Origin: Heterobilharzia americana
Lineage: Eukaryota; Platyhelminthes; Trematoda; Strigeidida; Schistosomatidae
NCBI GenBank assembly: GCA_944470555.2
Contig: OX104134.1
Span: forward strand, 15,231,248 to 15,295,247
DNA length: 64,000 nucleotides
Direction: 5' to 3'
Shown here: positions 20,701 through 30,813 of the stretch, piece after piece
Position numbering within the stretch: position 1 is the first letter of the stretch
Layout: every line of letters begins with the position of its first letter
Notes under the pieces: generated by a model
What the model was told of the DNA's origin: nothing
The model's database searches: none
What the model saw: the letters and a program-made list of their open reading frames with translations, nothing else
Program-made: the position numbers and the translations under genes

Positions 20701-23700
20701 CAACACGTGCAACATATCCCGAAGCCATCTGAATCGATGAAGGTGTACCTCATACACTAACTTTCCTTTTGAACCTAGAACTATGTCTGATGTCTACATT
20801 ACAGACATGGTGATTATGCAATAAACCTAACGCTACAAAGGTAACGCTGGTAGAACACCTGAACCTCACATCCTACATCTTTAATAATCATATTTCGTGG
20901 CTTAATATTAGAACAAAGAGAACTGAAGAACAGTACATATGGTCCGCAATAAACAATAGGATATCACAACAGCGACATTATTGGTATGAATTCAGGAAAG
21001 CTAAGGGAGCCTTTTGAATCCATGTGCAGATTTCGCTGGTCATTGGTCCATTATGGCTGATTTGGCCTTTCAAGTGAGTGATGGGGTCAATAGACTGAAT
21101 CACTTCGCCCATTCGCTAGACGGAGTTCCAACGCAGACCAGTTCTCGAGCAACAATTTGCATTTGCGTGGTAGGAATAAACATCACAAACATTATCAAAT
21201 TGCCACTCAATGTATCTAGAAGACTCTGTATCTTGTCAGCGTTCTACCTAACAGCACTGTGTTATCTGTATACTCAAGGTCTCCTAAGAAGTCTCGTGTG
21301 ACGACCTCAACAGAGTCGGACGAGGAGAAGGAGATCTTCATAGGCACGTCCGTGGCAAAATTGAATAAGAATAGAGAGTGAAGATCCTTGCCGGACACCA
21401 CTTGGCATACACAACCCGTTTGATGGCACCTCATAGTCTCTAACACGTGTATGGATTTCTGAGTACAGAGCCTTTCAATAAAGTGATGTACTTACTTAGC
21501 ACTCGCTCCAGTAAGAGATATTGCCATAAACCCTCTCGGTCGATGCAGCCAAAAACTGCCTTCGGGTCAAGCAATGGAGCTAGTGTCACGCAGCGGTGTG
21601 TCTGTGTTCCGGAACCTGGAAGATTGAACACCTGGTCGACTCACTCACGAATTCGTTCGAAACCTGCCTGGTTTTCTTAAGTTTACTGTCCTCAGACTTC
21701 GACTGGGTGTCTAATAATCATAGAGCGTAGGATCTTAAACACCATGTTCATTAGACAGCTTCCCCTATAGTTTTCACAGGAAGACTTCTTGCCTTTCTTG
21801 AAGACTGGGAGAACCAGTGATTGAGATCAGCCAGATAGGATATGTCATCCCGTAGCTAACAATTCAGTTCACTTGAACTATAATCCCCGACCACTGTCCT
21901 TAAATACTTTAGATACTAGTCCATCTGGCACTGTCGGCATCACTCATTTCAGGTTACTTACATCCTTGCTAACTTATGCAAGAGCTGGAACGCCAGTCTC
22001 CGTGTTTCATCCAGGACTCAACTGGATACTGGACAACAGAGTAGTAGATGGAGGTCAGTTGAATTGTTTCTCAGTCTTTCATCCATCGTTCCAGCCGTCT
22101 CCCTAACCGTAAATCTGTCTCTCTCTCTCTCTCCTAGTGTCTTACTAACTACGAACTTTGCTATCCATTTACTCGATAGATCTAAACTGTTTACTGTTAG
22201 TTATAAAAACTGCCTTTTCCATACCTTCAGTTTTCACCAATCAGTCATTGTGTAGACTCTTTGTCCCTATACATTTCAGTTGCTTCCGCAGTTAAATGTG
22301 CTCCGAGCCTGAAGGAATGGCATCCATGCACATGCAATTATTCAGAAGCCGGTGCGACCCACTGTCTCTTTCTCAATTCTTTGAGTCAGCTGCGGTATTT
22401 AACGCTGTTTTTAGTGAAGACTGGAGATGGGATCAGGCTTCTTCTGGATGACTGATGTTGTTCTGTCCTGATAACTATCTTCTCGATTCCCTGCTGAAAG
22501 CAGAGTTAATATCCACACTATCGAGCTGTACTTGGAATGTTCTTCCAGCTGTATTCTTTATTTGCACCAGCCACAACAACCACGTCTGAATACTTTACTT
22601 TTAGTAGGAGGTTAGCCAGTTTTCGGTAAAATTCTTTCTACACTACATCCGAGTTATTGTCTATAGGTGCGTAACCAGAAATTACAATGAGACAACGATG
22701 AGTCTTACAACTCGTTTTAGCCCTCCAGTCACCGTTCACTCGATCGGCGCATAGGCGACTGTCAACTCTGACCCACTCGAGAAGTGCCCTTACTGCCTTA
22801 GGACTCAATGCTATACCTACACCTGTAAGACGGTCAGAACTAGTCATAAAAATTTCTATAAACTCAAAGAGCAGATTTCACAAATTCACCGTATTGACTG
22901 GGTGATGTTCAGTGAACAACCGTACATGGGTCCTGTATATGTCTCACAAATACAGCACACATCCATGGTCAGAGATGTCAGGATTTTGGCTAGCTAAGCT
23001 TGCTGACAGATTTGAAAGAGCGTGCAGAAATTTAAGACAGTTTCAGAAGATCAGAGATTATGTTATTATTATTTTTCCCTTGGGTTCCTAGTGGAACATA
23101 GGGCTTCAGTAGCACGTCTCCGATGCTCTCTGTTCTCTGAAATCTTTTGAACCTGGCTCCACGACAGCCTACAACCTCTCATTTCCTCCTCGCACCATCT
23201 CCTCCATGTCACCCTCACCACGGACACCCAACTCGTCGCTTCCCATCTAGGTTCCACTCGAGTGCCTGGCCTGGCGCATGATGTCCACAGTTGGCCTTCT
23301 CAGTGTATGCCCAATCAATCTCCACTTCCTTCCACTGCATGTTTGTTCAGTGATAGCTTCTTGGTTGGTTCGTCATCAGCCAGCCAGAGTTCCTTGTTGC
23401 TTAGTCTTATTATTCTGGCCATCTGAGCTTCAGTAATGAGCCAGCGTAGGCAGTTTTTTGATGAATGTCTGTAGTTTGTTGGAAATCCCCTTCGTAACGC
23501 GCCAAGTCTCTGAACCATATGGGAGCACTGATTTGACATTGGTGTTGAAAATCCAGATCTCGTTCTCTCTTCATGCTGAGTGCAGAAGATCTCCACACTG
23601 GTTTCAGCCTAATGAATGCCTGTCTTGCTTTTCCGATTCTGACTTTGACGTCCTCGTCTGTGCCTGTGCCGCCTGTAGTTGAAACAGTGCTGCCTAGATA

Positions 23701-26700
23701 GGTGAAGCAGGCTACTTCTCTTAAGTTTCTCCCGTTCATGATGATTTGAGCTGGTTGTTGCTGTTGTTCTTCGTTGGGTATCTTCATCACCTCTGTCTCC
23801 TCTATATTCACTTGAAGTCCCGTCTTCGCTGCCCTGCCTCTTCTGTCAACTTGTTAGTTTTCGTCTGCAGATCTTCCAGTTTGTGCGACATCAGACACAA
23901 GTCATCGGCGAAATCCAAGTCTACTAAGTTCGTTTCCGCAGTCCAGCTAGCGTATCCCCCTCTTCTCACCCCCCACTGTTTGTTGCATGATCCAGTCCAG
24001 TCGACCACAATCAGGAATATCATGGGTGATAGTAGACAGCCTTGTTTCACTCCTGTCTTCACTTCAAAAGCATCACTGAGCTGAGCTTCGCATTGTGAAT
24101 TACTTGGCCGGCATGTGGTGTCTTCATATATTTGTTGAATGAAGCTGATAAATGTTTGTGGTATTCCGTAGTGTTGAAGCAGTTGCCAGATTACTTCTCG
24201 GACGACGCTGTCAAAGGCCTTTTGAAAGTCGATGAAGTTGAGGTAGAGGGTTGACTGTCATTCTATATTTTGTTCTATGATGATGCGTAGCGTGGCGTTG
24301 CAATTTGTTCCGTACATGATTTGTACTTCCTGAATCCAGCCAGCCAGCCTGTTGCGGTCGTCGTTTTGAATCCAGTGCATCCTTTAGTCTCTCCAGGATG
24401 ATGTGGCTTAATATTTTGCTTTCTTTGGGTGGACAAGAGAGTGATTCCGCGCCAGTTCTTGCAAACACTTAGGTCTCCCTTCTTCAGCATTGTGACAAGG
24501 TAACCCTTCTTCCAATCACTAGCCAGGTACCTTCCCTTCCTTCCACACCTTCTGCAATAGTGGTGTGAGCATGTCTGCTGTTGTCTCTGCGTCTGTTCTC
24601 AGAGCTTCTGGTGGGATCCCATCTGGTCCTGCTGCTTTCCCACATTTCAGTAGTTTTATGGCGTTCAGGACTTCCATTTTTGTTGGAGGATTTATGTTCC
24701 CTTGTAGTTCTGTGGCTGGGCTGCAGGTGGTATTTCTGGACGAAGTGCAGGTGGTGGTGGTGGTGGTGGTCGATTCAAGAGCTTCTTGAAGTGGTCGGCC
24801 CATTGTTTCCTTTGTTTCTGTTCTTTGGTAATTAAATTTCTTTCATTATATTTAATTGGTTTCATCTGCGTTGATCAGATCAGAGATACTGTTCCATAAA
24901 CTCAAATCGTTATCAAGGGATGAAGAGCTGCCAGAAATTAAAAAGTATGGGGAATATTGATGAAAAGACTTGATAGGACATTAAAAGATAAGGATGTGGA
25001 AGACTGGAGCAAGGGGTGGCTGACACTTCCCAGACGCCTACATCATAAAATGCTAGTTCTTCTTTAGGTACTTGAGAAAGAAAAGTTAGTGCATGACCAC
25101 AGCCCTCAAGGGAAATCTGTTTGACACCGGACACACATGGCCTTTCTATAAGTTTGAGATTTGAGTCAGTTAGTTTCAACTCCCACTATGAACCCAAATC
25201 GCCGGCAGAGCAAAAGAGAGTGTGCTATTGTTGGGGTCGACCTTTTCAAGCCTCCTCGCTTTCGATAGGGAAGGGAACATCAACACATCAGCATAGTACT
25301 ACCAGTCATCCACAGGAAACAGCTTACTGCTGTCATACCCATCCACACGTACTGTCACATCCCCATCCAGCAAGCAGTACGACTTCGCCCTCGAATCTTC
25401 CATCACAGCGTAGTAATTTACACTACAAAGGAAACTGCTTTTTGTCTTACCACTATCCAACTGACCTTTCCAATGTGGCAAAACCTCGAGATAATAACCT
25501 TTCCACCAGCATAGTTCGTTGGGTTATTGTGATATGCAAGCCCGAACTCTACGTCAAGGTAGCAGCTGTTGATCGGGAGATATACTGAATTGGTGTTGTC
25601 TAACAAATGATAAACAGCAAATCGAGAGTACCGGGGAAGGCTATTAACCAGTTAATCAAAAACTAAGGGTGCTCCTGAATTTGTTTCCTTCATGATAATA
25701 ATGAACAAACACTGGTGCATCTATTTCATATTTAAAATGATAGATAATGGGTGAAGTTAGCTAACGTACTATGCTGCATGCGGTTATGTCTGTATGTAAA
25801 CATCGAGAAAAAAAACCGGCAAAACTTTTTACTGAATACAGATTACTCAATCAACACTTTTGTCGGGTTAAACAGGGAAATGTTGGGCCCAGCCAGCTTT
25901 GGGCTGTTATCAGCTAGTCGAACCTATTGTAGCACACCCAAGGCCACGAAATAATTTCGAGCTAACGTTTGTACTACTCAAATTTTGTCAGTAGCCAAAA
26001 TTATGCATACCATTTTAAAATTGCACATGTAAACCATATTTAGCTACTTCATAAAAAGTGTATATCTGTAACCAGAAAAGGAAATCGCACCTTCCTTCAG
26101 AGTTCGGGTCGCATTATAATATTTTGTTTTAAGGTTTAGAGATTATAAGCGAAATCAGTGTATTGAATTGTCATTAGTTCTGCACAGCATGAGATTTTTC
26201 TTTGTTACTAATTACTGCGAACATCTAAACATCAGTGATGCAATCAAAGTCTGTTGTTCCGGGTACCATTCGGAAACTAAGGGAGTTAACTCACTTGACT
26301 TACCTTAAACATCCCGAATAGCAAGACAATTTGCTAAAAAAAAAGTCAACCGCACACAAATAGTAGTTGGTTCGAGGCAATCGGCAGGAAGTCCTCCAAC
26401 CAATTAACATCTACTAATGTGCACCGCGATGCTGAGCTTCCTAGCTTGGTTGCCACATTGCAAATATGATTCACAGCATTCAATCTGCACTCAGGACTAG
26501 ACAGTATGAAATCGGTTGCACTCCCATGACCAATCAATGCACACAAATACTGTTTATAGTAGAATAAAAAAGTGGACGAGATGGTTAAGAGTTGCCTAAA
26601 AGTATGTGCTCAAAGGGAAGTCGTTTCAGTAATTTTGAGTAACTCAAATGTCGGTAAGTATACTTTGAAATCCATACACTTATCACCGCATATGTATGCA

Positions 26701-28473
26701 GTGATACATGTGATTTAACTACACAAAGTAGCGAGCTTATTTTGTTTTAATAATGATTTTCTCACCGACCAATCTAGGCACGGAAGAGAAGTAGAGAAAA
26801 TGAAGAAAGCGCTTTCGGCACCGCTGTTGCTATATGTTTGACGTAGGACATATCTTTGGAGGCACGCAAGTACATTTTGACCATATGTGAACGGTTCACG
26901 CCTGAAATACCGGCTGATCCAAGTACGATTTTACGTCAGGTAAGCAAAGACTTGCATTGTAAAAGAAGTGGAACAAGGCCATTTCCTTCACATAGATCTG
27001 CATAAAATCCAAGCTAATGTTTTCCACATTTATTTGATTTCCCCTCATTCTCGAGTTCATTCAGAAGTGAATATACTTACCTCCCATCAATTACCAGGAA
27101 AACCTCACAATTGAACACTTAATCAGTATGAAATATGATTGTATTATGATTCCAGGATATTACATCCCGTATTTTAGAAATTCTTATCTTCAGTATGCAT
27201 CGCGCTTCAAGTCCATTTCTTAAACTTAGGGTGAAATAGCTGGTTATGTATCAAAATTATTGACATTTTTAAAAGTTTCGTTCACCTTAAGTGGATTCTT
27301 AGTGATGAAATCTAGCATGTGAATGACAATTTCTGAATATGCAACTTAGCAACCACACAGAATCTATATAAGAGGTTATAATCTACATAGTACTATCTGA
27401 AGGAACAGAAGTTTTAGTGATCTGCAGCAGTATATTACCATGTAGCAAAGTCAAAAATATCAAAAAACAAAGGCAGAAAAATGAATAGAAAATTAATGCG
27501 AGGATTTCACGCATCTCACTACTAAGGCACACAGCTTCTTGTAAAGAGAGAACCTGAGCAGTGAATCTTCATGAGACTATATTTAACCACACCTTGCAAA
27601 GAACGGGGGGCTTTGATGTAGCTGTGTCGTTTACAACATACTCCTTTACACAAAACCAGACCTCGGAAGGAAGAACTAAGTGTGCCGTTTGTAACAATCA
27701 CTAGAAGCATTAAAGGTTTGAAATTTAAATACGACACACAAAGTCAAGTAATTCTTCACAGTAGTATCCAAAGAAAAAGTGGGTAGAAAAAGAGCGATCT
27801 TAAGATAGACAGAAGTGTATGGGAGGAGAAAGAAAATGAGATTAGCGAGTGTTCAAACTTACAGAAACAGTATCAGCTATACATTTGTTCACATTCTGCT
27901 TATCGTCCTTAATAGTTATTGGCCTTCCTTCCTTAATACGCTCTAGAGCAGCTGGACAGTCCATCTAATACGCATAAATGAAACGTTATATCAATTAACT
28001 GATAAACCTTATATTTTCGCATGAAATCCTCTACAGTGGCGAACTCATCTCCTTGAACTTGCTTGAATGCAGCTTTGTATTGCACAAGAAGCTTTGAGCA
28101 AGCAGCAGTATATCTATGTGAGAAAAGACTATTTTAAAAATAAATATAACTCAACTCTTTTGATTCGACATAATCCTTTATGTACGCTTTCTGTAAACAC
28201 TGCATTGTATTGATAACAGCATAAAGTTCTGCAAGATTGTCATACCTGCAAGATGTTTAAAGTAAATACTAGGCACTAACTTCTCTCTTTCACGTGCAGT
28301 ACGATAAAGCTTGACTTCCTGAATTTAAAATAAAGGCGATATGAATACTGACATACTTCGTACAATTCGACACGACTATCCACTAAAAAGGAACAAAAAT
28401 GACCTGTTACTCAGGAGGAGGTAATATCTAAGCACTGCAGGAGTCAAAAATAGTTACCAACAGTATAACACAT
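17544..28473 (-). CDS. VPS28: VPS28, ESCRT-I subunit (9 exons, minus strand)
   Basis: Spliced frame: 28473-28458, 28382-28357, 28318-28281, 28245-28156, 28113-28008, 27964-27863, 20020-19967, 19925-19834, 17667-17544; 648 nt, 215 residues, against about 221 in human VPS28. All introns are GT-AG and frame is kept across every junction. Recognised blocks are [20 protein letters not shown] (N-terminal core that packs with VPS23/TSG101 and VPS37), [46 protein letters not shown], then the C-terminal four-helix domain [38 protein letters not shown] and [17 protein letters not shown], ending [15 protein letters not shown]28 links ESCRT-I to ESCRT-II in sorting ubiquitylated cargo into multivesicular endosomes. 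The first five introns are 35-75 bp; the intron before LFIT is 7842 bp and hosts retrotransposons. The start exon is the least certain part. Confidence 0.9.
17757..17790. repeat. CA dinucleotide microsatellite
   Basis: Seventeen CA units in the last VPS28 intron. Confidence 0.95.
19834..19925 (-). CDS. VPS28: VPS28 exon 8
   Basis: 92 bp encoding [30 protein letters not shown] and two bases of a Trp codon; acceptor CCATAG, donor GTAAGC; 41-bp intron upstream. Confidence 0.92.
19967..20020 (-). CDS. VPS28: VPS28 exon 7
   Basis: 54 bp, exactly the 18 residues [18 protein letters not shown] expected after the ADTVS block; acceptor CTGCAG, donor GTAAAA. It lies 7842 bp from exon 6. Confidence 0.92.
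20150..20450 (-). repeat. Family B 3'-end remnant joined to dispersed repeat E
   Basis: On the minus strand, 20450-20335 resembles the family B 3' flank seen at 32970-33080 (CACTTCTGTG, AAGGTTTT). 20330-20195 resembles repeat E (TTCTGGCTTGGTAGGACCTCGAGG). Diverged, inside the long VPS28 intron. Confidence 0.6.
20838..23066 (-). mobile_element. Family B retrotransposon, third copy (in VPS28 intron)
   Basis: Nearly identical to 13061-15187 and to 854-1868, and lacking the 1.82-kb deletion of the left arm. On the minus strand it carries the [14 protein letters not shown] endonuclease piece (22638-22847) and the RT pieces listed for the right arm. It extends about 110 bp further at the 20838 end than the right arm does. 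It lies in the same orientation as VPS28. Confidence 0.8.
22116..22133. repeat. CT dinucleotide microsatellite (short allele)
   Basis: About nine CT units at the place where the right-arm copy has fourteen (13992-14019). Confidence 0.85.
23067..24836 (-). mobile_element. Family A RTE-like retrotransposon 3' half, third copy (in VPS28 intron)
   Basis: Minus strand. It starts at about 24836 with [16 protein letters not shown] sequence, then [20 protein letters not shown] and [20 protein letters not shown] (RT N-terminus, deleted in the palindrome arms), [42 protein letters not shown] and the same C-terminus as the right arm. Its endonuclease half is absent. Near-identity to the arms with added internal sequence shows that it is not a simple copy of either arm. 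Confidence 0.85.
24750..24769. repeat. GGT trinucleotide run
   Basis: Tandem GGT units in the family A copy, read on the minus strand as a Thr run next to the RT N-terminus. Confidence 0.8.
24837..25204. other. Unassigned part of the VPS28 intron
   Basis: No motif or repeat recognised between the family A copy and repeat E. Confidence 0.4.
25205..25590 (+). repeat. Dispersed repeat E, near-complete copy
   Basis: About 385 bp beginning near GAGAGTGTGCTATTG and TTGGGGTCGACC, passing ACTGCTTTTTGTCTTACC, CAAAACCTCGAG, and ending CAGCATAGTTCGTTGGG ... GTCAAGGTAGCAGC. It shares this order with 63215-63540 (plus) and 28835-29110 (minus), and in part with 33100-33300. I see no RT or transposase in it. 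A SINE, MITE or UTR-derived repeat are all possible. Confidence 0.65.
25591..27725. other. Unassigned part of the VPS28 intron
   Basis: About 2.1 kb without a recognised gene or element. Confidence 0.4.
27726..27840 (-). repeat. Weak family B 3'-end remnant
   Basis: On the minus strand the order TCCCATACACTT..TGTCTA, TCTTTTTCTACC and GGATACTACTGTGAAG resembles the family B 3' flank (32970-33050). Highly diverged. Confidence 0.35.
27863..27964 (-). CDS. VPS28: VPS28 exon 6
   Basis: 102 bp, 34 whole codons, [15 protein letters not shown] through CIADTVS; donor GTAAGT at the start of the 7.8-kb intron; 43-bp intron upstream. Confidence 0.92.
28008..28113 (-). CDS. VPS28: VPS28 exon 5
   Basis: 106 bp encoding [16 protein letters not shown] through FMRKYK; acceptor ACATAG, donor GTTTAT; 42-bp intron upstream. 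Confidence 0.92.
28156..28245 (-). CDS. VPS28: VPS28 exon 4
   Basis: 90 bp encoding [15 protein letters not shown] through YIKDYVESK; acceptor TTGCAG, donor GTTGAG; 35-bp intron upstream. Confidence 0.92.
28281..28318 (-). CDS. VPS28: VPS28 exon 3
   Basis: 38 bp, [12 protein letters not shown] plus two bases, acceptor TTCAG, donor GTTAGT. It follows a 38-bp intron. Confidence 0.92.
28357..28382 (-). CDS. VPS28: VPS28 exon 2
   Basis: 26-bp micro-exon between TTTTTAG and GTATGT, encoding DSRVELYE, which aligns with the PELYE of animal VPS28. Confidence 0.85.
28458..28473 (-). CDS. VPS28: VPS28 exon 1 (putative start)
   Basis: ATG plus four codons and one base (MCYTV), donor GTAACT. The split Val codon joins exon 2 in frame. 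A TTTCAG lies 11 nt upstream of the ATG (28485-28490 on the plus strand) and could be a spliced-leader or ordinary acceptor. If it is ordinary, the protein could begin in a further exon upstream. Confidence 0.5.
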
Positions 28474-28834
28474 TGACGGTAAGACTGAAATGGACGATTG
28501 TTGAAAAAACCAATTCGACTTGCATAAACAATTTGTTTACTGATAGTTCATCATTAAACAGGTACTTCCCTTCTAAATATTCACACCTTATGAACCAAAC
28601 ATCTAGTACATAAATATGAATTTATTTTGAAACAGAAACCCATTAAATAGAAGAATATCACCAGATTTTGCAGTATGATGACTGGATATCCACGACATTG
28701 TTTGATGCATAACAATACTTCAAACTATCCTTAAATGCACTGTTTAAAAATATGACCATATACAATTGAAGAAATTAAATAAAGCACTGCTTTTGATTGT
28801 CGCTAAATTGACAGAACGAAGTGGTCGTCCTAGC

Positions 28835-29110
28835 TCCTACCAGGACGTGGTAGTCGGGCTTGCATAACCAATGACACAAGATATGTTGGTGGGAACGTTT
28901 GTCCCTTGAGGTGCGAACATACTATAAAGGTTTCTTGGATAGTGATGGAACTTAAAGTAGTTACCATGAGTGTGTTGATGGCTACTATATAATGGGTGGT
29001 AGAGCAGTGAAGTCATACTTTTGACTGGACAGCGTGTGATAGCAGAAGGCTGTTTCCCACGGACGACCAGCACAGTACCTTTCTCACAAAAAGGAGGGTT
29101 TAAAAGTGTT
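28835..29110 (-). repeat. Dispersed repeat E, copy upstream of VPS28
   Basis: On the minus strand it shows CTGTGCTGGTCG, GGTAACTACTTT, CCTCAAGGGACAAACGTTCC, CACCAACATA and ATGCAAGCCCGACTACCACG in the order of repeat E. It lies about 360 bp upstream of the proposed VPS28 start, so it may sit within or beside the promoter. Confidence 0.6.
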
Positions 29111-29950
29111 GGCCAAAAAGTAAGCAGATTCCTTCCTCCCCTGAGGCATCTCAGTGCCGGCGGTATGAGAAATTTTTGTCCGGTGGTAGCACAATCAAAT
29201 CTGACTTCAACATCCATAAAAATGTGATGACCAGTCTTAAGCAGATGTCCCTTGAAATCTGCGCTCAAGCAAAATTAATCCGTTGTTATGTTTACCGAAG
29301 TACCCATATGCTGCTTATTCTTCCGCGTAAGAAACCTCCGTACAAAATCGCACACACTGTATGATGTAGTACACCAAGTATCAAGAAGTTTCAAGAAACT
29401 TGCAAAGATTCAGCGTTTATTAGCGGGATATTGCTCAAAGTCGCCAACAGCTTTACTACCGTTTTCGTGTCGTTTTTTAAGTGCAACGTATGCTCATCTA
29501 CGCTTTCTGGAGGTTCAACAATAGTGATGAATCAAGCTCCTTTCGGTATTCAGATACAGTACTAGATGCCAAAGTTGACCTACGTAAACCGATTTCGGAT
29601 GACGTTTTTGATGACCGCTAAAACACAAGATAAACATACTCAGACGTGGTTACAGTTCATACATGTGCTCCAGAAGACGTGGCAGTCTAAAATATACTCA
29701 TGCAATAGCAAATCGACTGTAACATGGTTTCCTTAAGCGAAGAATTGAGTGGCAGAGGGAGGACGACAAGTACCAGAATAGTGATGACTATGCCGGAAAT
29801 TATTGTTTGTTGAAAACATATGATTCATACAAAGCTGAGGACTTTCCCCAGTATTTAGTCTGCAGCCAACTAAACACTACTGTTCACCCAAATGCCCCTC
29901 CTTTGAACCTAGGCGCACAACCAAAGCATACAAATGAATGACTGGTAAAA
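29111..29950. other. Unassigned stretch
   Basis: Small frames on both strands but nothing recognisable. Confidence 0.35.
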
Positions 29951-29956
29951 TCAACG

Positions 29957-30760
29957 TAAAACCTCGCACACAAGTGCATCGGCTCAAGTTGCTACACTTC
30001 ACAGTAGTACACAAAAAACAGGTGGATGGAAAGAGAGTGATATCAAAGTAGACAAAGTTGTGTGAGAGAACAAGCGGTTTGAAGATAAAGGTTGATACAA
30101 ATATCCAAGCTCTAGGAGATGTCAGGGAGTGAGTACATCCCTGAGCCAGTGACCGATTTTCAGCCATGTCATCAAGAATCATCTCCACAAACAGCTCAGG
30201 TCAATGGTAGGGGACTTGATCGACTGGTGCCACGTCTCGATCTGGTTACACTGAAACCTCTTCCAACGTAATCCAACTTCCCTTAACATGGCAATTCAAG
30301 GTAGGCAGTGGCTCACCATGCAGAGTGCATGTCAAAGTCATCTCGATCGACTCAACTTTACAACCTCATCAGGAATCCTAGTTTTGGCGAACGACGTTTG
30401 CTGTTCCATTTGGCATAGAGTTAGGACGTAGAAAGCTCCTACATGAAATCGATGGTGAGGTCTTAGGAGACTAGGTTTGAGGTTTCGATGGTTTTGGTCG
30501 TTCGCAATGGTTGCAGAGCGAGACGTTGGGTAAGCCACAAGGGGCTTGATATTAGTATCAGGAGGTGGAGGCAAAGGAGGAGATATAGTTGACCGGAATA
30601 GGTTACATTCGATTGGGTCTTCCAGTAGTAACTGGAAGCGTGCTGGTGGTTGACACTTCGCGGAAGACTATTTCTTCTTAAGGTGCCTGAAAGATAAAAA
30701 CGAAAAGAATTGTAGGATGTTGTTTTGAGGTTTGGTTGTTCCGACACTGGACAGAGAGGA
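29957..30760 (-). mobile_element. Family B mini-element: 5' end fused to 3' end
   Basis: Minus strand. At 30470-30340 is the endonuclease N-terminus of family B (FHVGAFYVLTLCQMEQQTSF, AKTRIPDE). It runs without a gap into VVKLSRSR and the 3' end (KRFQCNQIETWHQS-type sequence, MILDDMAENRSLAQG frame, then the 3' flank). About 2.5 kb of coding sequence expected between them is missing. Sequence from 30760 to 30470 is taken as the 5' leader. An almost identical copy is at 61903-62706, so this deleted form has been copied as a unit. Confidence 0.7.
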
Positions 30761-30813
30761 CCCGTACTACCGGCACTGGAAGACCATGGGGTAGAGAGGA
30801 ATGTGCTGTTTTT

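Noticed and set aside
25121..25588. 155-codon plus-strand frame in the VPS28 intron
   Set aside because: It lies mostly on dispersed repeat E and its translation is not kept in other copies.
28837..29268. 143-codon minus-strand frame just upstream of VPS28 as its first exon
   Set aside because: Its 3' part is repeat E, and it has no splice path to the VPS28 exons; the 28458-28473 exon fits better.
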